DNA of 64,000 nt from NCBI GenBank assembly GCA_028023455.1, contig JAQFVV010006231.1, positions 4,044,036 through 4,108,035 of the forward strand. Direction: 5' to 3'. The position numbers and the translations under genes were made by a program. The DNA comes from Epiperipatus broadwayi (Eukaryota > Onychophora > Udeonychophora > Euonychophora > Peripatidae). Below the pieces are notes generated by a model that worked only from the letters and a program-made list of their open reading frames with translations, made no database searches and had not been told where the DNA came from. Shown here piece by piece: positions 40,918 to 54,559 of the stretch (position 1 is the stretch's first letter; each line of letters opens with the position of its first letter).

Positions 40918-41385
40918 TGTACATGTGAATTATATATTTTCATGGTAAAGTTATCACTGTTTACATGGATATAAGTTCTTAATTCTATTATTTATCAATT
41001 TAAAAAGTTCACAAACATATACAATTCAACATATACATATTTCTGGAGATTATTTATTATTTGCAGGATATCCAGAAAAATTTAGTTTTCAGCATTCTCA
41101 CACCTATAAAAAGTAATTTTCTGTGTTTAAATCCTAATAAATATATAAAGTGAAAGAAGACCATTTTTACTTCATTACATCCAAACAATAGAGCTATTAT
41201 AAGTTAATGGAAAAGACTCTTTTAGACTCGGGAGGATTGTCAATTAGCAGTAAATGTTAATTTCCTGGCAACATTAAAAGGTAAAGTTGTCTTTATTTAC
41301 ATTGATATAATCTCTTAATTTCCATTCTTTATCACTTTAAAACATCCATAAAATATATACTTCAACATCAGATATATATAGAGAG
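40918..41385 (+). repeat. Satellite-like tandem flank, right side of the large palindrome
   Basis: The segment 40925-41048 (GGTAAAGTTATCACTG, TTTACATGGATATAAG, then AACATATACATATTTCTGG) recurs in diverged form at about 41270-41385 (GGTAAAGTTGTCTTTA, TTTACATTGATATAATC, then CAACATCAGATATATA). This makes at least one and a half units with a period near 335-345 bp. The 41036-41340 part also matches the left flank (35858-36124) in inverted orientation. The palindromic element may therefore sit inside a pre-existing repeat. Confidence 0.55.
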
Positions 41386-44300
41386 AGTATTATGATAAAG
41401 GTTTGAAAATTTGAAAACGAATTTCCATTATATTTTTTACAATATTTACAATATTATGCAATATATTTTACTTTCCATTATATGCAATATAAATAAAAAA
41501 ACTGAATTTAAAAAAAAATAATCAATTTAATTAATAGGATATTCTAAAAATATCACACTACACAAAAATAAATAATAATTCAGTTTAGAAATATAAAAAA
41601 AAACAGCAGTAAATTCAGTTTTAACAACAAATTATTTTTATTTTGTTTTTTCTATTGTTTAAAAGAGATAAAAATGTCACTTTATTTATTAGCAAAAAAT
41701 AATTCTACTTTTTTTAAATTGAATACTAATGTATCAGTATAATATATATATATAACACTGCGCTTTTCTCATTTTTAAAATAAAACTCTCTTGTTTTACA
41801 TTTTTTTAAAAAAAAAATATTGAATGGTTTCTTACTTAGAAGTTCTCACGAAGTATATCATTGGAAGTGAAAGAACTGAGCCACTATCCATGGGTCATGA
41901 ATTCTAGAATCCACTATTCTGCTACAGAATTGAATTACTCAAAGCAAAAAGGAATTGAATGAACTGTTTCTCATATAAAGTTTGAGCACCAGAAGTAGCA
42001 GAATCTGTAATCCATAAGTCTTTAGCTTTGTTAATCTTTTTAAAAAATATATTGCATTATTGCATTGAGGCACTGAAAAATCATCCTATAATAATACAGT
42101 AGCTAAGTCCAAAAGTTTTTCCATAATTTTGTACAGAAGACAGTTCCAATATAATGCTAATGTTTCTATATTTTAGTTTTCATTATTATTCTTAACAGCA
42201 GATGTAATTAAAAATAAGAAAACTCTAAAGCACAAATACCAATTTTCAAACTTTGTTGGGCGTTGATTTCTTTACATTTACAGCTTTTTTTTTTTTAATT
42301 TTAAAAACACTTTTATTAATTTGAAACAAAACTATAAAAATAAAAATATATTTTATGTTTATAAGTAGATGTTTTTAAAGTGTTTAAACTTATGCCATAG
42401 AGAATGGGGGAAATGTTTTACATTGTTGTATTAATATCAAACTGAAAACTTTTTTTTAATTCACATGACAATTTTATTGTTCTAAAAATAATTTTGTTAC
42501 TTTACTTATATAGACAGTAATTTTTAATAATAAACATACAAAAAAAATAATAATAATTTTATTTTCCCATATGTTCTATTCAAACTGAAGGCTGCAATAA
42601 TAAAAAATTAACTGCAGTTTGAGGTTTGACTTAGTTATGTTTAACTAATGTAAAAATATATATATTATAAAAGTATTATTTTATTATTTATAGGATACCC
42701 ATTATTTTAAATGCAATTACAAATTGATTTTCAAAAAACATATTCCCTTTTTTTTTAATTTAAAAATATTTTTTATATATTTTGTAAATATGATCCTTTA
42801 AAAAGATATCTTTTTAATACATCACAGCAATAAAGATTTATATATATAAATTGAGTAATGCAAAAACTTAAATTAACCGCCTATAATATTATTGTTTTTT
42901 ACATTTCTTAATTTTATTTATAAATAGTTAACTAATTGTATTAATAAAATAATTAATAGAATATAAGTAGATAATTAAATATAACTGTGCTAATAAAATA
43001 ATGATATAGTAAAATAACTCCCATCCTATAGAAAAGTAATAATAATATATAAGTTTGTCACTGTACATACTTGTGAATAAAATTAACAATGAATTTTATT
43101 TATTGAAGGAAAAGCTCATTTTAACATTAATATGAAATGCTATAGTATATTGTTCTATTTTTCCATAGCTATAACATTTTTTTATTGTTTTTTTTTTGCC
43201 ATTTTTAACATTCATCTTATTCTATGCTCATTATTAAAATGTAGTTGACATTTTAGTGCACAGAATTTTGGCACTGCTGGTTTTTAAAATATAAAAACTT
43301 CTATTCCCTTATTTAATTCTTCTCCTTTTTTATACTTTCAATTCACTTTCTTGATGTTCAAATAGAATTTCCATTAGTTCTAAACTTGGTATTATTTTTG
43401 TTGTATTCTAATGTCTGAAGATATTCTTCCATTACTTCGATTCTATATTCATTTTTTAATTCTTCTACACATCTTTGTAATTTTATTATAAAAATTATTA
43501 TCCATCACTAAACTTACATCTATCTACTCCTAAGTCCTGTCATTAAATTTATCCCAAACTTTATTGTATGTTTACCTTTCTATAGCTTTTTGTTTTATAG
43601 CTTTGAATATACTATAAACAAATTTAATATCAAGCAATCTATTTTTTCTGTTTGTTTTTTAATTAATGATTTTCACTTTCCACTCTTTCTGATCTTTTTT
43701 CTTTTAAAAATGTAGAAATCTTTGTGATAATTTCTATAAAAATCAATAATTTCAAATGTAACAGCTCACTACCCAATTTAGAGTGGCTTCTATGTACTGT
43801 TTAATTTAATCCTATTAAATTTTTAAATCTCTTAAATTAATGGCATACACTAAATCTAATTTTCTAATAGATACATAAATACAGAATGAAAAGTATTAAT
43901 ATAGGATATTTAAACAATAATAGTTCAATAAAAAAATAATATAATAAGAGCAATCATTACCAAAATAACATTAATTAATACAATATAAATAAAATAAGTT
44001 GACAGTTTTAAAAACATTAAAAAGATAGTTAACTACTCTTAAATAAATATGCCATAAAAATATACAACAAATAAAAGTTTTATTCTAGCTCTTTTCCTCA
44101 TAAATTATTAGCTATTAACATCATTTTAGTGCACATATTAAACTTCTTGAGTTCTCAGTTGGAAATTAATGATTTTAAATTTATTTTACTAACAATCATG
44201 AAGGTCTATTTAATTTCTATTTAAATACTTTCTTTCTGGATAAATTACATTTAATGTGATATATATATAACTGATTGCTGTTATTAATCCTTAGTAAAAG

Positions 44301-44709
44301 TATCCACTGAGATAGTATAATTAATAAGCTATTCTTTTACACTTCAATGTACAGGTATATGAGAAAATGTGTTTATTATTCCAATTATAAATGCATATAT
44401 TATTTAACATACTATAAACAAATATTCAATCAGTTTTACTTAAATACATAGTACTTTCTTTATTTTTGATTTATTTTAGATGGTAATTATATGAATAATT
44501 CTCCCCAAACATTTCTATAGAGTAAATCTATTCCAAAACAATGCAATAAAAAAAAAAAAATCTTGTGCATAGTTTAGGAAAAAATTCAAATAATATACTA
44601 AAATTTTACAACTGATATGATAAAGGTTTTTTTAATATAACTTTGAATTTATATGTGTATAATTTTGATACATTCCTTTCAAATATATACATCTGTCACT
44701 CAGCATTGT
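41386..44709. other. AT-rich intergenic DNA, no gene seen
   Basis: No gene recognised. A slightly G+C-richer patch at 41825-42060 and another around 43310-43600 have no coding match. Confidence 0.55.
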
Positions 44710-44795
44710 ATACTTTGGTATAGTGGTACAATTGCAGACTCTGGATTTCAAGGTCAACAGATCATAGCCCAACTTTGTCAATTGTAGTGCTTGAT
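44710..44795 (+). repeat. tRNA-derived SINE remnant
   Basis: The sequence GGTATAGTGGTACAATTGCA (from 44716) matches the D-arm/box A region of Glu/Gln-type tRNAs. It is followed by a CTGGATTTCAAGGTC anticodon-arm-like segment and a degenerate box B, ACAGATCATAGCCC. The internal order and spacing are those of a tRNA, but the stems no longer pair properly. It is therefore a decayed SINE or tRNA pseudogene. It differs from the SINE at 18437. Confidence 0.55.
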
Positions 44796-47700
44796 CATAT
44801 GAACTTCAGAATAATAAACCACTTTATTTATTTTCATATATTCCATAGTATTTCCTACATTTAAAATCAAAATAAACTTATTTTTTTAAAAAAAAAATTT
44901 AACAAGACCCAAAGATCCAATATTTTCACAAGCCATATATACATAACATCATCATAATGAAATAATTTGAATCATTATTAATATATATAAATACCCATCA
45001 TATTCAGTTTTATCCTGTATGCAATGTAAGATGTTTTTGTTTATTTCTTTAGTTAAATAATATAAGAATTCCATTTTTTAATCACTTTTTATCTATTTGT
45101 TTTGTTTCTTTTTTTTTTTTTAAAAAAAAATTTCAATTGCAGTATTGGGTCACTCTACAATAAGCAATCTTTGAAGCACTAAGTTTTATTTTTTAAATAA
45201 TTTGGGGATATTACTTTGTAAATAATTTCAAAGTCTAAATCTTTACAGCAAATTGTGAGATACATATCTCCTCCCACAAAAATAAAATTTATTATTATTC
45301 TACATAAAACAACAGTCAATATTTGCATATTCAAGGGCAATTCCCACAAGTGCCTAATATTCATACACTTAGTATAACATAACCCTCACTCATGCCATTT
45401 TACTGCCATTATGATTACTGAGTTATAAATTTAAAAGTTGGAATTTAAAATTAAATATGTTGGTAAACAGGGTCTTTTACAATTGGGATAAAAAAAAAAA
45501 CTACTAGTCTCCAATTTAAAGAAAGCTTCAAATTTCTGCTCAGTAGATATAAATATTTACCATCTAACTAAAATTTAGATTAGATTTTTTAATATAACTA
45601 TATATGTATATCAATTTTAGAGAACTCGGACACAGAATATAAAATAAATATTTGTTTACAAAAATAATAAGTGAATATCTGACAAATAACAGATAAAACA
45701 AATGACAAAGTTCAATATACATATGTTGTTTTTTAAACAATAATAATAAATAATAGCTTTTAAACACTACACGGGAAATTTATAATCTCTCCCTACTCCA
45801 ATAAATTTTTAAGTAAAGCTTCAAAAACACTGTTTTTATTATCTTTAAGATTTACCTCCTTAATATTCTACAATAAAATATTCATCATAAATTACATATT
45901 CATATAAACAAATAAGCACTATACAAATTATTGATTTTTTTTTTTTTATTTCAAATATAATATTCATCAAATAACCTTCAGTTTTAAAAAAAAAAAAATT
46001 GATTATATATAATTAGAAATTTTTACAGTTTAAAATCATTTTAAAAAATATGATAAGAGAACAATATTATTAACATAGTGTGAAATGATAGAATAAATAT
46101 TATCATGCAATGTGACTTGAAGTTATCTATCATCAGTTCTTGTACTTTTTGATATAACACTCAAATAGAGACAATATATCATATAATTAAATAATAACAG
46201 GAAAGGAAAGCAAAGTATTATCAATAAAAATTTCACATTAAATTTGATTTTCAAACCCATAACTGCATAATTTTATATATGTAAAACAGCTAGAAGAAAA
46301 ACAATTGACAATATCAGATATCATTTTTCTGTCATATTCATTCACCATTTAGAATGTATCATGATGTCTTTATTTTTTAATGTTGAACATTTGTAATAGT
46401 CATCTCATTTTATTGGCAGTATTCACAAATGTTTTGCTATTTTTTTTATAAATGTTTAGAGATATTTCATTCGATATTCCTATATAAAAACCAAATTTTC
46501 AAAAAAAACAAAATTAAAAAAATTGACATTAAGATCATTTTTCTTTTAATAATTCAATTTAATTTAGGAGCATCGATTTATGACCACTCACAATAAAGTT
46601 ACAGATTATGTCCATTAGTAGTATAGATCTTAAATACATCAGAGCTATAGAGTTAAAACAAATAAAATAAATGTGTTGCTAATCATGGAAGATTTTAGGT
46701 GTCAGGTATAAACTTTTTATAGAATGATCTCTCCAACTTGAAACAAATAAATTGCTTCACAAAAATATTGAAAAATGAAGATTCGTTATGAAATAAATAG
46801 TACATCAGAGAGTTAATATTCATTCTTTTAATAATGCTCATCTTTATAAAGTTTTTGCCTTTACATTGGTTCTTGATCAATTGAACACTAACATGATATG
46901 GCTGTATTTGTTTTACACCCTTTGGCAAAGCAAACAACTCTATTGAGGATAATTCAAATAATAAAGCAATTTTTTTTTCAGATAATATTAATGTTACAAT
47001 TTTAAATGATTCCAATACAGATTGATTCTACTGCTTCCATATTTTCCAATACTTTTAGTATTCACATATTCCAATTATCACCTTTTAGCATATAAAAGTA
47101 AAACCTGGATTATCCAATTATCTACCAGAAAGGCAATAGCAAAAGTTCATTTAAAGATAATTTATAAGATTCTAAAAACATAATGAAAAAAAAAAAAAAA
47201 ACAAGTTTATATTCTTTATCTTGACGAATATGATGATGTAGAATCCATTGATGTAAAGGCACTTTTTATTCAATTGATCATATAGTAGATTTTCTAAAAT
47301 AAAAAAAAACTGTAATGAACTTGATCATGATTTTCATGGAAAAGCCAACCATTTGTGCTATAAAAAATTATCTCAAAGATATTCTTTAAAAAATTGCATC
47401 ACTGATTGCAATAGACTTATAATTGAACAAGATGTTAAAACATTTCAAAAAATAAAATTCACTGTAGAAAAAGTTAAAAGATAGTAAGATATCAAAGAAA
47501 CTAATGGACCAGCATATGATATATAAATATATTTATGCTTTATGGATTTGTTGTATAGTCAATGCAAAACTTAACATTTTCTCTCTTTTTTCCTTCTCAA
47601 GTTAGAATGATCATATTCGTTTATAAGTAATTAAAAATTATATTGAGCATGATGAATTGACAAATCAAATGTCACTTTAGCTAAGATATAATTCTTTGAT

Positions 47701-48499
47701 TTTGGAAAGCATAAAAATATACAAGTTGCACATATATATATATATGTTTAGACGATAATTAAGAGTTGGAAAATTACAAATATTTAAATATTTTTAATTT
47801 TGTAAATTACATAAAGAACTCACACAATTTTGAATTGTAGAATTAATGTATGCAAATAATAAATTACTGCTTAATTTTATTTTATTATTAAATTATTTAT
47901 TACTAAATAATTATTTATTACAGAATAATTTTGTACTAGATGAAAAATAATTTCAATATCTGTTTCGATTTATAATTATGTTTTAAATGGTTGATAAAAG
48001 TTTTACTTAAAAGATAAAGTACATTGTTTGTCTACAATTGAATAAAGTCATTTCTATTTGCAGATATTTTAGTGAAAAAGAAAAATCATTTTATTTATCT
48101 TAATCTGCTTGCTTCTATTATTATGGAAACTAGACAACTTCAGGTAGGTAATAGATGTGAAGAGCAAGAACTATAAATGGCCAAGTCTTTTTTTTTTAAA
48201 GGTTGTAGTACTTCACAAAGCACAGTGAATATGCAATTATAAAGTAGACTAAAAAAAAAAAATCAATGCTGCAATTAAAAGACAAATATGATAACAGCAA
48301 AATTTGATGTGTATCCTGACAATCAAATTTTCTTTTTCAAAATGAAGCAATCACTCATTTCATTCAAGTTATTTGACTGGAAAAAAAACTTGATCAGCAT
48401 TTACTTGGGGGGGAACTTGTTAAGAAAACATGTTTATATATATAACTACGTTACAATAATTTTTTTTTTTTTAAATTAAATGTTGTTCATATAAAATGT
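44796..48499. other. AT-rich intergenic DNA, no gene seen
   Basis: Nothing recognisable. A frame of 106 codons at 46695-47015 (minus) is hydrophobic and AT-biased, with no family resemblance, no promoter and no clear splice context. Confidence 0.55.
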
Positions 48500-48870
48500 T
48501 TTCCTATATAAGATCAAAAGATTTTATGTCTATGATATTAATGAACATATATAAAAATTCGATTATGATGCATACGATTTTAAATTATACTTAGATTTAA
48601 TTAATTTCATTCAATATATTTAAAAGTCTGTTTTTCTATTTTATATTATTATTAATGAACATATATATATATATATGTGTGTGTATCCTCCATTTTCATA
48701 AGAAATGACTTTATATTTACCTAACCATTATTCTATGTAATTTTAAGATCAAATGATTTCTTATGTCTATGAAATTAATGTGTACATATATAAATGTGTA
48801 TTGAGTCTGTATAAAAAATACTATATAAGAAGTGACTGTATATTCACCTAACCACTCAAGTATTACATAA
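48500..48870 (+). repeat. Diverged local tandem duplication
   Basis: AGATCAAAAGATTTTATGTC with TATTAATGAACATATATAAA (from about 48511) recurs about 236 bp later as AGATCAAATGATTTCTTATG with ATTAATGTGTACATATAT. The block AAGAAATGACTTTATATTTA and CCTAACCA near 48700 recurs as AAGAAGTGACTGTATATTCA and CCTAACCA near 48830. This is non-coding. Confidence 0.55.
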
Positions 48871-51009
48871 TTCCATCCCCTAGTTGATGCAAATGTGCAA
48901 TAGTAAAAATATCAAGGCACAACTCCAGCATATATAGTATATTCGTGGTTTAGAGCAATAAAAAGTGGCATGCACAATTTCTGCATATATTTATGGTTTG
49001 ATGCAGTGTTGAACTATCATTCCCAGTATTTGAACTTCTTATGAACCCCTAAGCAATATATCATTCAATTATTTTTCTTTTTACTAGAATGACATTTACT
49101 GCTTTAAAGTTTACCTTGAAATATTACAAAGAAATTTAAATCATCAAATGATCACTACTGTATGGAGAATTATGCCCATTTTAAAATGTTACAAAGAGAA
49201 CAATTAATGGCACCTATCATCCAAGTACAGTCATTATTAAAGCTTTTCAGTAGCATTTTATTGTCATGAGACTTAGTAGCCAATCTTGGATAAAAATTAT
49301 ATATAGACAATAAATGATTAATAATTACATGAAATTATACAAAAAACTTTGATTGGTCACTATAAAATACTATATAGTCTGTATATATGTTTGACATTTT
49401 TAATCAAAATATAAGATAAATAAGATTTTATCTTTTTTCTGCAACTTATCAAAACTCAAATTCATTGAAACTATTTTCAACATCAGTCTTTAAAATGTCC
49501 TCCCTCTAAGAAAAAATATTATAGAAAAAAATTATAGAACATTTTTATATCTTAAAGATATTTTTCTATTACTATTCCTTTTTTATTACAAAATTATAAA
49601 AACAAAAAAACTTTCCTCACTATATTTGGAATTGGAAAAAAGAAACAGAAAAATTGCAACTGCTCTAATTTTATTTCTGATTGCTAATTTATGCACTTTA
49701 TGGTCAGTTTGAACTTATTTTATGATAATGGGGGGAATTTACTAACAAGAATTTTAAAACAGGGGAAAAAAGCAATTTTGATTATATATATTCCAAAGTA
49801 GTTTATTTGTTTAAATATTATGCAATCAAGATGAAATGTATAAAGTTTAAATTGTTTGCAAAAAAAATGATGTTAACATTTGTCAGTAATTTCCTATTAA
49901 ACATTTTAATATTGTCTAAAAATATCTATTGTCTAAAAATATTTATCTCCTAATAAAGTTATTATTCCTTTGGTGTCCAAAATAAAAATAACCAATCATA
50001 TAGGAAAGTCCTCAATACATGTTGTAGTTATGTTTTTAAAAATGACTCACAATGAAACTATTTATATCAGATTCCATATAAAAATAATAATAAAATAGAA
50101 ATTACTTGTTAGACATCATAGAAATTACAACAGCACTTCATATTAAATGGGGAATGGAATCAGATCCTCTGTCCTAAGTGAAATCCACTGTTATTAAGTC
50201 TTCTTTTTACTTGTTAATGCATATAGTAATGATGCAACAATTTATTACTACCCGACAGTATGGACCACAGTATTTTTACCATATTATTTTACCATAATTA
50301 TATTTTATTCATTATACATATTTTATTAATGATTCATTCCATTATTCATTAAATATTTTTAATTAAAAATGTTCAATAGTTTATATTGTCTTTTAAAGTA
50401 TAATGCATATTATACATATGTATGTATCAGTATAAATATATGCCAATACATTCAAAGATATGCAGCATACAAAACATAATTTGACTTTAGAGATATAAAT
50501 GTTTAAATATGAGTTATTGATTTTAATAAAAACATGACAAAAACCGGTATTTTGGTATTACAGCTGCAATGTAGTGTTGATAGGAGGTCTTTTCACACCC
50601 ATAATAAATGTGTAATGTCATGATGATGTCAGGAAATAATCCCTGTGAGTATACGTGACAAAATGTGTTTTCCTTTATCAAGACGATCTTTTTTTTTTTT
50701 TTGTAATACTTGGACATTTTCAATTATTGTCCAGATTTCTTTTTGAAAACAGCTATTCAGATTCATATACAGATATATATTTTCAGTTTGTTTTTGTTTT
50801 TAAAAATGTAATTTGTTTATTTAAAAAAAGTACATTTATTAGCATTTCTGTTGAAAATCTCAGCATACTCTGCAATCACGTGCTACATTTTCGGAGGGAA
50901 AATTTTTAATAGACATCTCCATTTTCTGTGGTAATACATGTGAAATGTTTTGTTTCAAGATGACAGTTCCTGTTATATATTACACAGTAAGTATCATATG
51001 AGTATACTT
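48871..51009. other. AT-rich intergenic DNA, no gene seen
   Basis: Nothing recognisable. Confidence 0.55.
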
Positions 51010-51480
51010 AATGTGTTTTTATATTATTTAAAAACCAAAATCATTTACTGTTTGTTTAGTAACAATTTTTTTTGTAATGGCGTCATTTCATTAAGATCGC
51101 AAATCACTTTTTTTTTATTGCGAATGTCATTCTTAAAAGTTATTAGTGTCAAAATCGTACATATAGTTAATGTTAATGTGTTTTTAAAAATATTTAAAAC
51201 CAAGATCATTTACTGTTTGTTTAGTGCGTATTTAAACTAACAATTTTTTTGTGTAATGCCATCATTTCATTAAGATCGCAAATCACTTTTTTTTTTATTT
51301 AAAATGTCATTCTTAAAAGTTATTAGTATCCAAGTCGTACATATTTAAATGTCTTGCTATTTAAAAATCAAAATCATTTACTGATAGCTTAATGCATATT
51401 TAAACTAACAAGTTTTTTGTATAATGCTCACATTTCATTAAGATCGCAAATCACGTTATGTTTTTACTTTTAGTTATTTT
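51010..51480 (+). repeat. Tandem repeat, three units of 165-168 bp
   Basis: The word TCATTTACTG starts at 51041, 51206 and 51374, giving periods of 165 and 168 bp. Each unit also carries CATTTCATTAAGATCGCAAA followed by TCAC, and the first two carry GTCATTCTTAAAAGTTATTAG. Units differ by small indels in T runs. The repeat ends next to a Merlin-type MITE. Monomer length is in the range seen for satellites, but only three units are present. Confidence 0.85.
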
Positions 51481-51497
51481 TAGTCCTACAACATAGA

Positions 51498-51733
51498 GCA
51501 TGTATTAGACTTACTGTGAACCTTTTCACATTCATATCACCCACCTACCCCCACGATAACTTTGTAAATTTTGCCAAAATACCATGTACAAGATCCATGT
51601 ACACGAGTTTTTTTTTTGCTAAAAAAATCATGTACAAGATCCATGTACATGTTATTTTGGTCAGATCCCAAGATTACAAAATTATCAGCGGATTGATAAG
51701 AATGTGAACAGGTGCAGAAGGTCTAGTACATGC
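51498..51733. mobile_element. Merlin-type MITE
   Basis: Ends GCATGTATTAGACTTACTG (left) and the complement of GCATGTACTAGACCTTCTG (right) form inverted repeats. They are followed inward by CCTTTTCACATTCATATC and its complement, the same subterminal block as the Merlin element at 32497. The inner part contains two direct copies of CATGTACAAGATCCATGTAC about 47 bp apart. It is 236 bp long with no coding capacity. It is related to the nested hairpin at 32497-32730. Confidence 0.7.
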
Positions 51734-52829
51734 GACGTGTTGCAACTTTAACACCAAAGTACCCAAAAAACTTATGTATAGTCTTTTCATATGCACACAA
51801 AATTAATATACATCATAAAATTATAAATTATATGGACAGTAAAAAAATGAATAAGTAGAAACTTCCTCATAAGACTTTCATGAGACGATCTAATCGCTTA
51901 GAAAAATGTGTAATTCTTGAAAAAGTTGGTGGTGAGAAAAAAAAGGATATAAAGCAGTGAGGTGGACAGATTTCATCATCACAACAATACATGAGACAGC
52001 CTAAATAAACTAAACAGAAGACAGATCATTCTGGAGAAATATTATTTATATGATTGACAAAAATAAGTTAACTTGGGGGCATCTAATAATTATTATAATT
52101 ACAAATACTAAAGAATTACCCAAAATATAGTCATTATTAATTCATCACCAATTGTAATTTCCTATTAGGAAAATTATTTTTTTAAACCTAAGCATTACTC
52201 ATTATTGTCATTATAATTTGTTTATCTTTCAAGATAAATCAACATCTCTCATTCTATTATCATCTGATGATCAGTAAAGAGTAATAAAAGCACAGTTTGC
52301 CTTTTAACTTAAATTAGAATATGCTTTTAAAAATGGTCAGGTTAAATCTATTATCTAAATATTTTATATGTTATCTATATTAAGCTGCTAATATTCCAGA
52401 ATAAAAGTCTTCTGTTGACACAATCTTAGCAGTAATGATAAATATTCTAATTAGAACTAGCTAAATCAAGCCACAAATACTCAGACTAAATCTGTTACAT
52501 TCATACTAACATCAAATGCATCAACTACACTAAGCTACTAACATTACTAAGAGAAAATTAATTATACTACCACCCAATTTTCAGCTTCAATCACAATCCA
52601 ACCTAAAATAAACAATCACAATTTTCTTCATATCTATAAATTGTCACATTTTTAATACAATGACTAATGTCATAAATATATAATTTACCACTCACATTCA
52701 AACTGCCTTAAAATTGATTCTGACTTCAAACAATTCATACCAAGACTTCCATAATTTATTATCAGTCATCAACAATTTCATTAAAACTCTAGTTAGTTAA
52801 AAAAATCTTAATAAATAAAGAATTTGTAT
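51734..52829. other. AT-rich intergenic DNA, no gene seen
   Basis: Nothing recognisable. Confidence 0.55.
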
Positions 52830-53072
52830 ACATATATATCTTCTTCTTTACAAAACTTGATTTATTACATGTATGATTATTTCATAACATAAAATATTCC
52901 ATCAACGTTTCGACTATATCCTATTAAAGTCTTTTTCAAGGCAACTAAAATGTATATAAAAATAATAACACATATAAAAATACAAATATTCCATTTATCC
53001 AAAATAATAATAAAAAATAATAAATAAAAAATATAAAACAACACTATAAAATACCAATTAAAAATAAAAATA

Positions 53073-54039
53073 CACCTGGGTCTCTTTTTACGTGGATTTA
53101 TTTAACGTGATTTTGAAGTTACGCGATTCACGTTTCTCCGCAAGTCGAACTCCGATAATGCGCTATTACTTTAAATAATAAATTTTGCGCACTTACATCA
53201 TATTGAAAATAATAGCACATTATTGGAATTCGACTTTCATCTTAGTAATTTCAATATTTTCAGTGCTTTATAATAGTAAGATTTTATGCAATAATGAAAT
53301 TAAAATCATGATTTCCACATTTTATGTATACACACATTAAATTTTACAAGATTATAATGTAAATTTGTTCAAACATTGTGCATGTTAATTTTGCATTTTA
53401 AATCACATTCTGTTATTGCTTTTTAAAAAAGAACGTAATCAATTATTAATCATTTAGTGTCTGCAAGTTTATTTTTAAAAGGTGAGTAATAGCAGTGGGC
53501 ACAATTAAAATTGAAAATTAAAAAATTAAAGATAAAAACAAGAATTTAATTTTTAGTTGTTAGATTAATTACTAATTACATTGTCACCAGAAAACCATTA
53601 ACACAACATGAGAGTGACATTGGCGCTAGTTGTATTTCCTTTTGTGAAGAATCTAATTTTTTACCAGTTTGCAAACGAACCTGTTTAACGGCAAATAGCG
53701 ATAATAATTAAAACATGTATAAAAAACTGTAAATTACTGTAAATTATGCATAAAAATATATTGTTTTGAATAAAATTAAATATTATAGTTAAAAAAAGTT
53801 TGTCTTGTATCAATTTTTTTCAAATTTGAAATTTTTTATTAGTCATATTTTATTTCCTTATTTTTTTTTGCGCGAATTTTAAAGTAATTTTACATTGGTG
53901 CTTTGCTTTTACATGATCTTTGAAAAATCACAGTCCATATCCCCCCTTTTTCAAGATAAGTTACGTCTATTTGTGCGCGATTTTCGTTTGCGCTTGTTTT
54001 CTGAGGAACCTATCTATCGTGTAAAATGAGACCCAGGTG
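53073..54039 (-). mobile_element. Tigger/pogo-like non-autonomous DNA transposon, copy 2
   Basis: The same family as 27690-28872, in inverse orientation. Ends are CACCTGGGTCTC and its complement, with TA directly outside both. It sits in the 3' untranslated part of the Penelope copy: the sequence on either side (TTTTTATTGGTATTTT on the minus strand) is continuous in the uninterrupted copy near 58810-58835. It has no coding capacity. It keeps the internal hairpin around 53150-53250. Confidence 0.85.
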
Positions 54040-54289
54040 TAATATAAAATAAATTCAAAATAACACCCAAAAATTTATATTACCTTCTATCTCTTCCCTG
54101 TATAACTAAATTTCTTTTAAACTCATTCCCTAAATAATTTCTTAAATACCTTATCTATCTAATTAATTCTCCTTATAAATATTTATTTACCATTATTTTT
54201 CTTTTTTCATTTTAAAAATCTATTCATTAATGGCTTCATTTCATTTATATAAATACCCTCTCTTATAATTCACTCATAATATGACTTAA

Positions 54290-54500
54290 TACATTCCAAT
54301 GATTCTATTTTAAAATACTTATGCCCTAATTAATTCATATGCCCATAAATTGCAGAATTCCTATCATTCAAATGCTGCTTGAATCTTGTAGTTAATTTAT
54401 TCTTTGTTGTTCCCATTCATGAAACATCTCTATAAACCTCACAACAATCTAAACATTTACTAATATAAACCGAATTCATTATCTCTAAAACATTATAATC
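54290..54500 (-). pseudogene. GIY-YIG endonuclease domain fragment of the Penelope copy
   Basis: The minus strand reads NSVYISKCLDCCEVYRDVS, then GTTKNKLTTRFKQHLNDRNS, then AIYGHMN. This is the GIY-YIG fold as found in Penelope elements: the VYIxKCxxC cysteine pair, the YxG-T segment and the R..QH motif. An in-frame stop replaces the tyrosine-like position before MGTTKN, and another stop follows GHMN. It is collinear with the better-kept copy at 58375-58641. Confidence 0.75.
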
Positions 54501-54559
54501 ATTATTATTAATAATCAATAAATTTAAACATTATTTCCTTTTATAAACCAGACAAATAA

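Noticed and set aside
46120-46145. CTGATGA on the minus strand as a hammerhead core
   Set aside because: No GAAA box at a suitable distance and no stem II.
46695-47015. 106-codon frame on the minus strand
   Set aside because: AT-biased composition, no family resemblance, no supporting promoter or splice context; open by chance at this base composition.
51010-51480. CRISPR array (regular repeats)
   Set aside because: Units of 165-168 bp are similar along most of their length, without unique spacers, and the DNA is clearly eukaryotic.
52263-52285. CTGATGATCAG as a hammerhead core
   Set aside because: It is a short palindrome, with no GAAA box or stem I.
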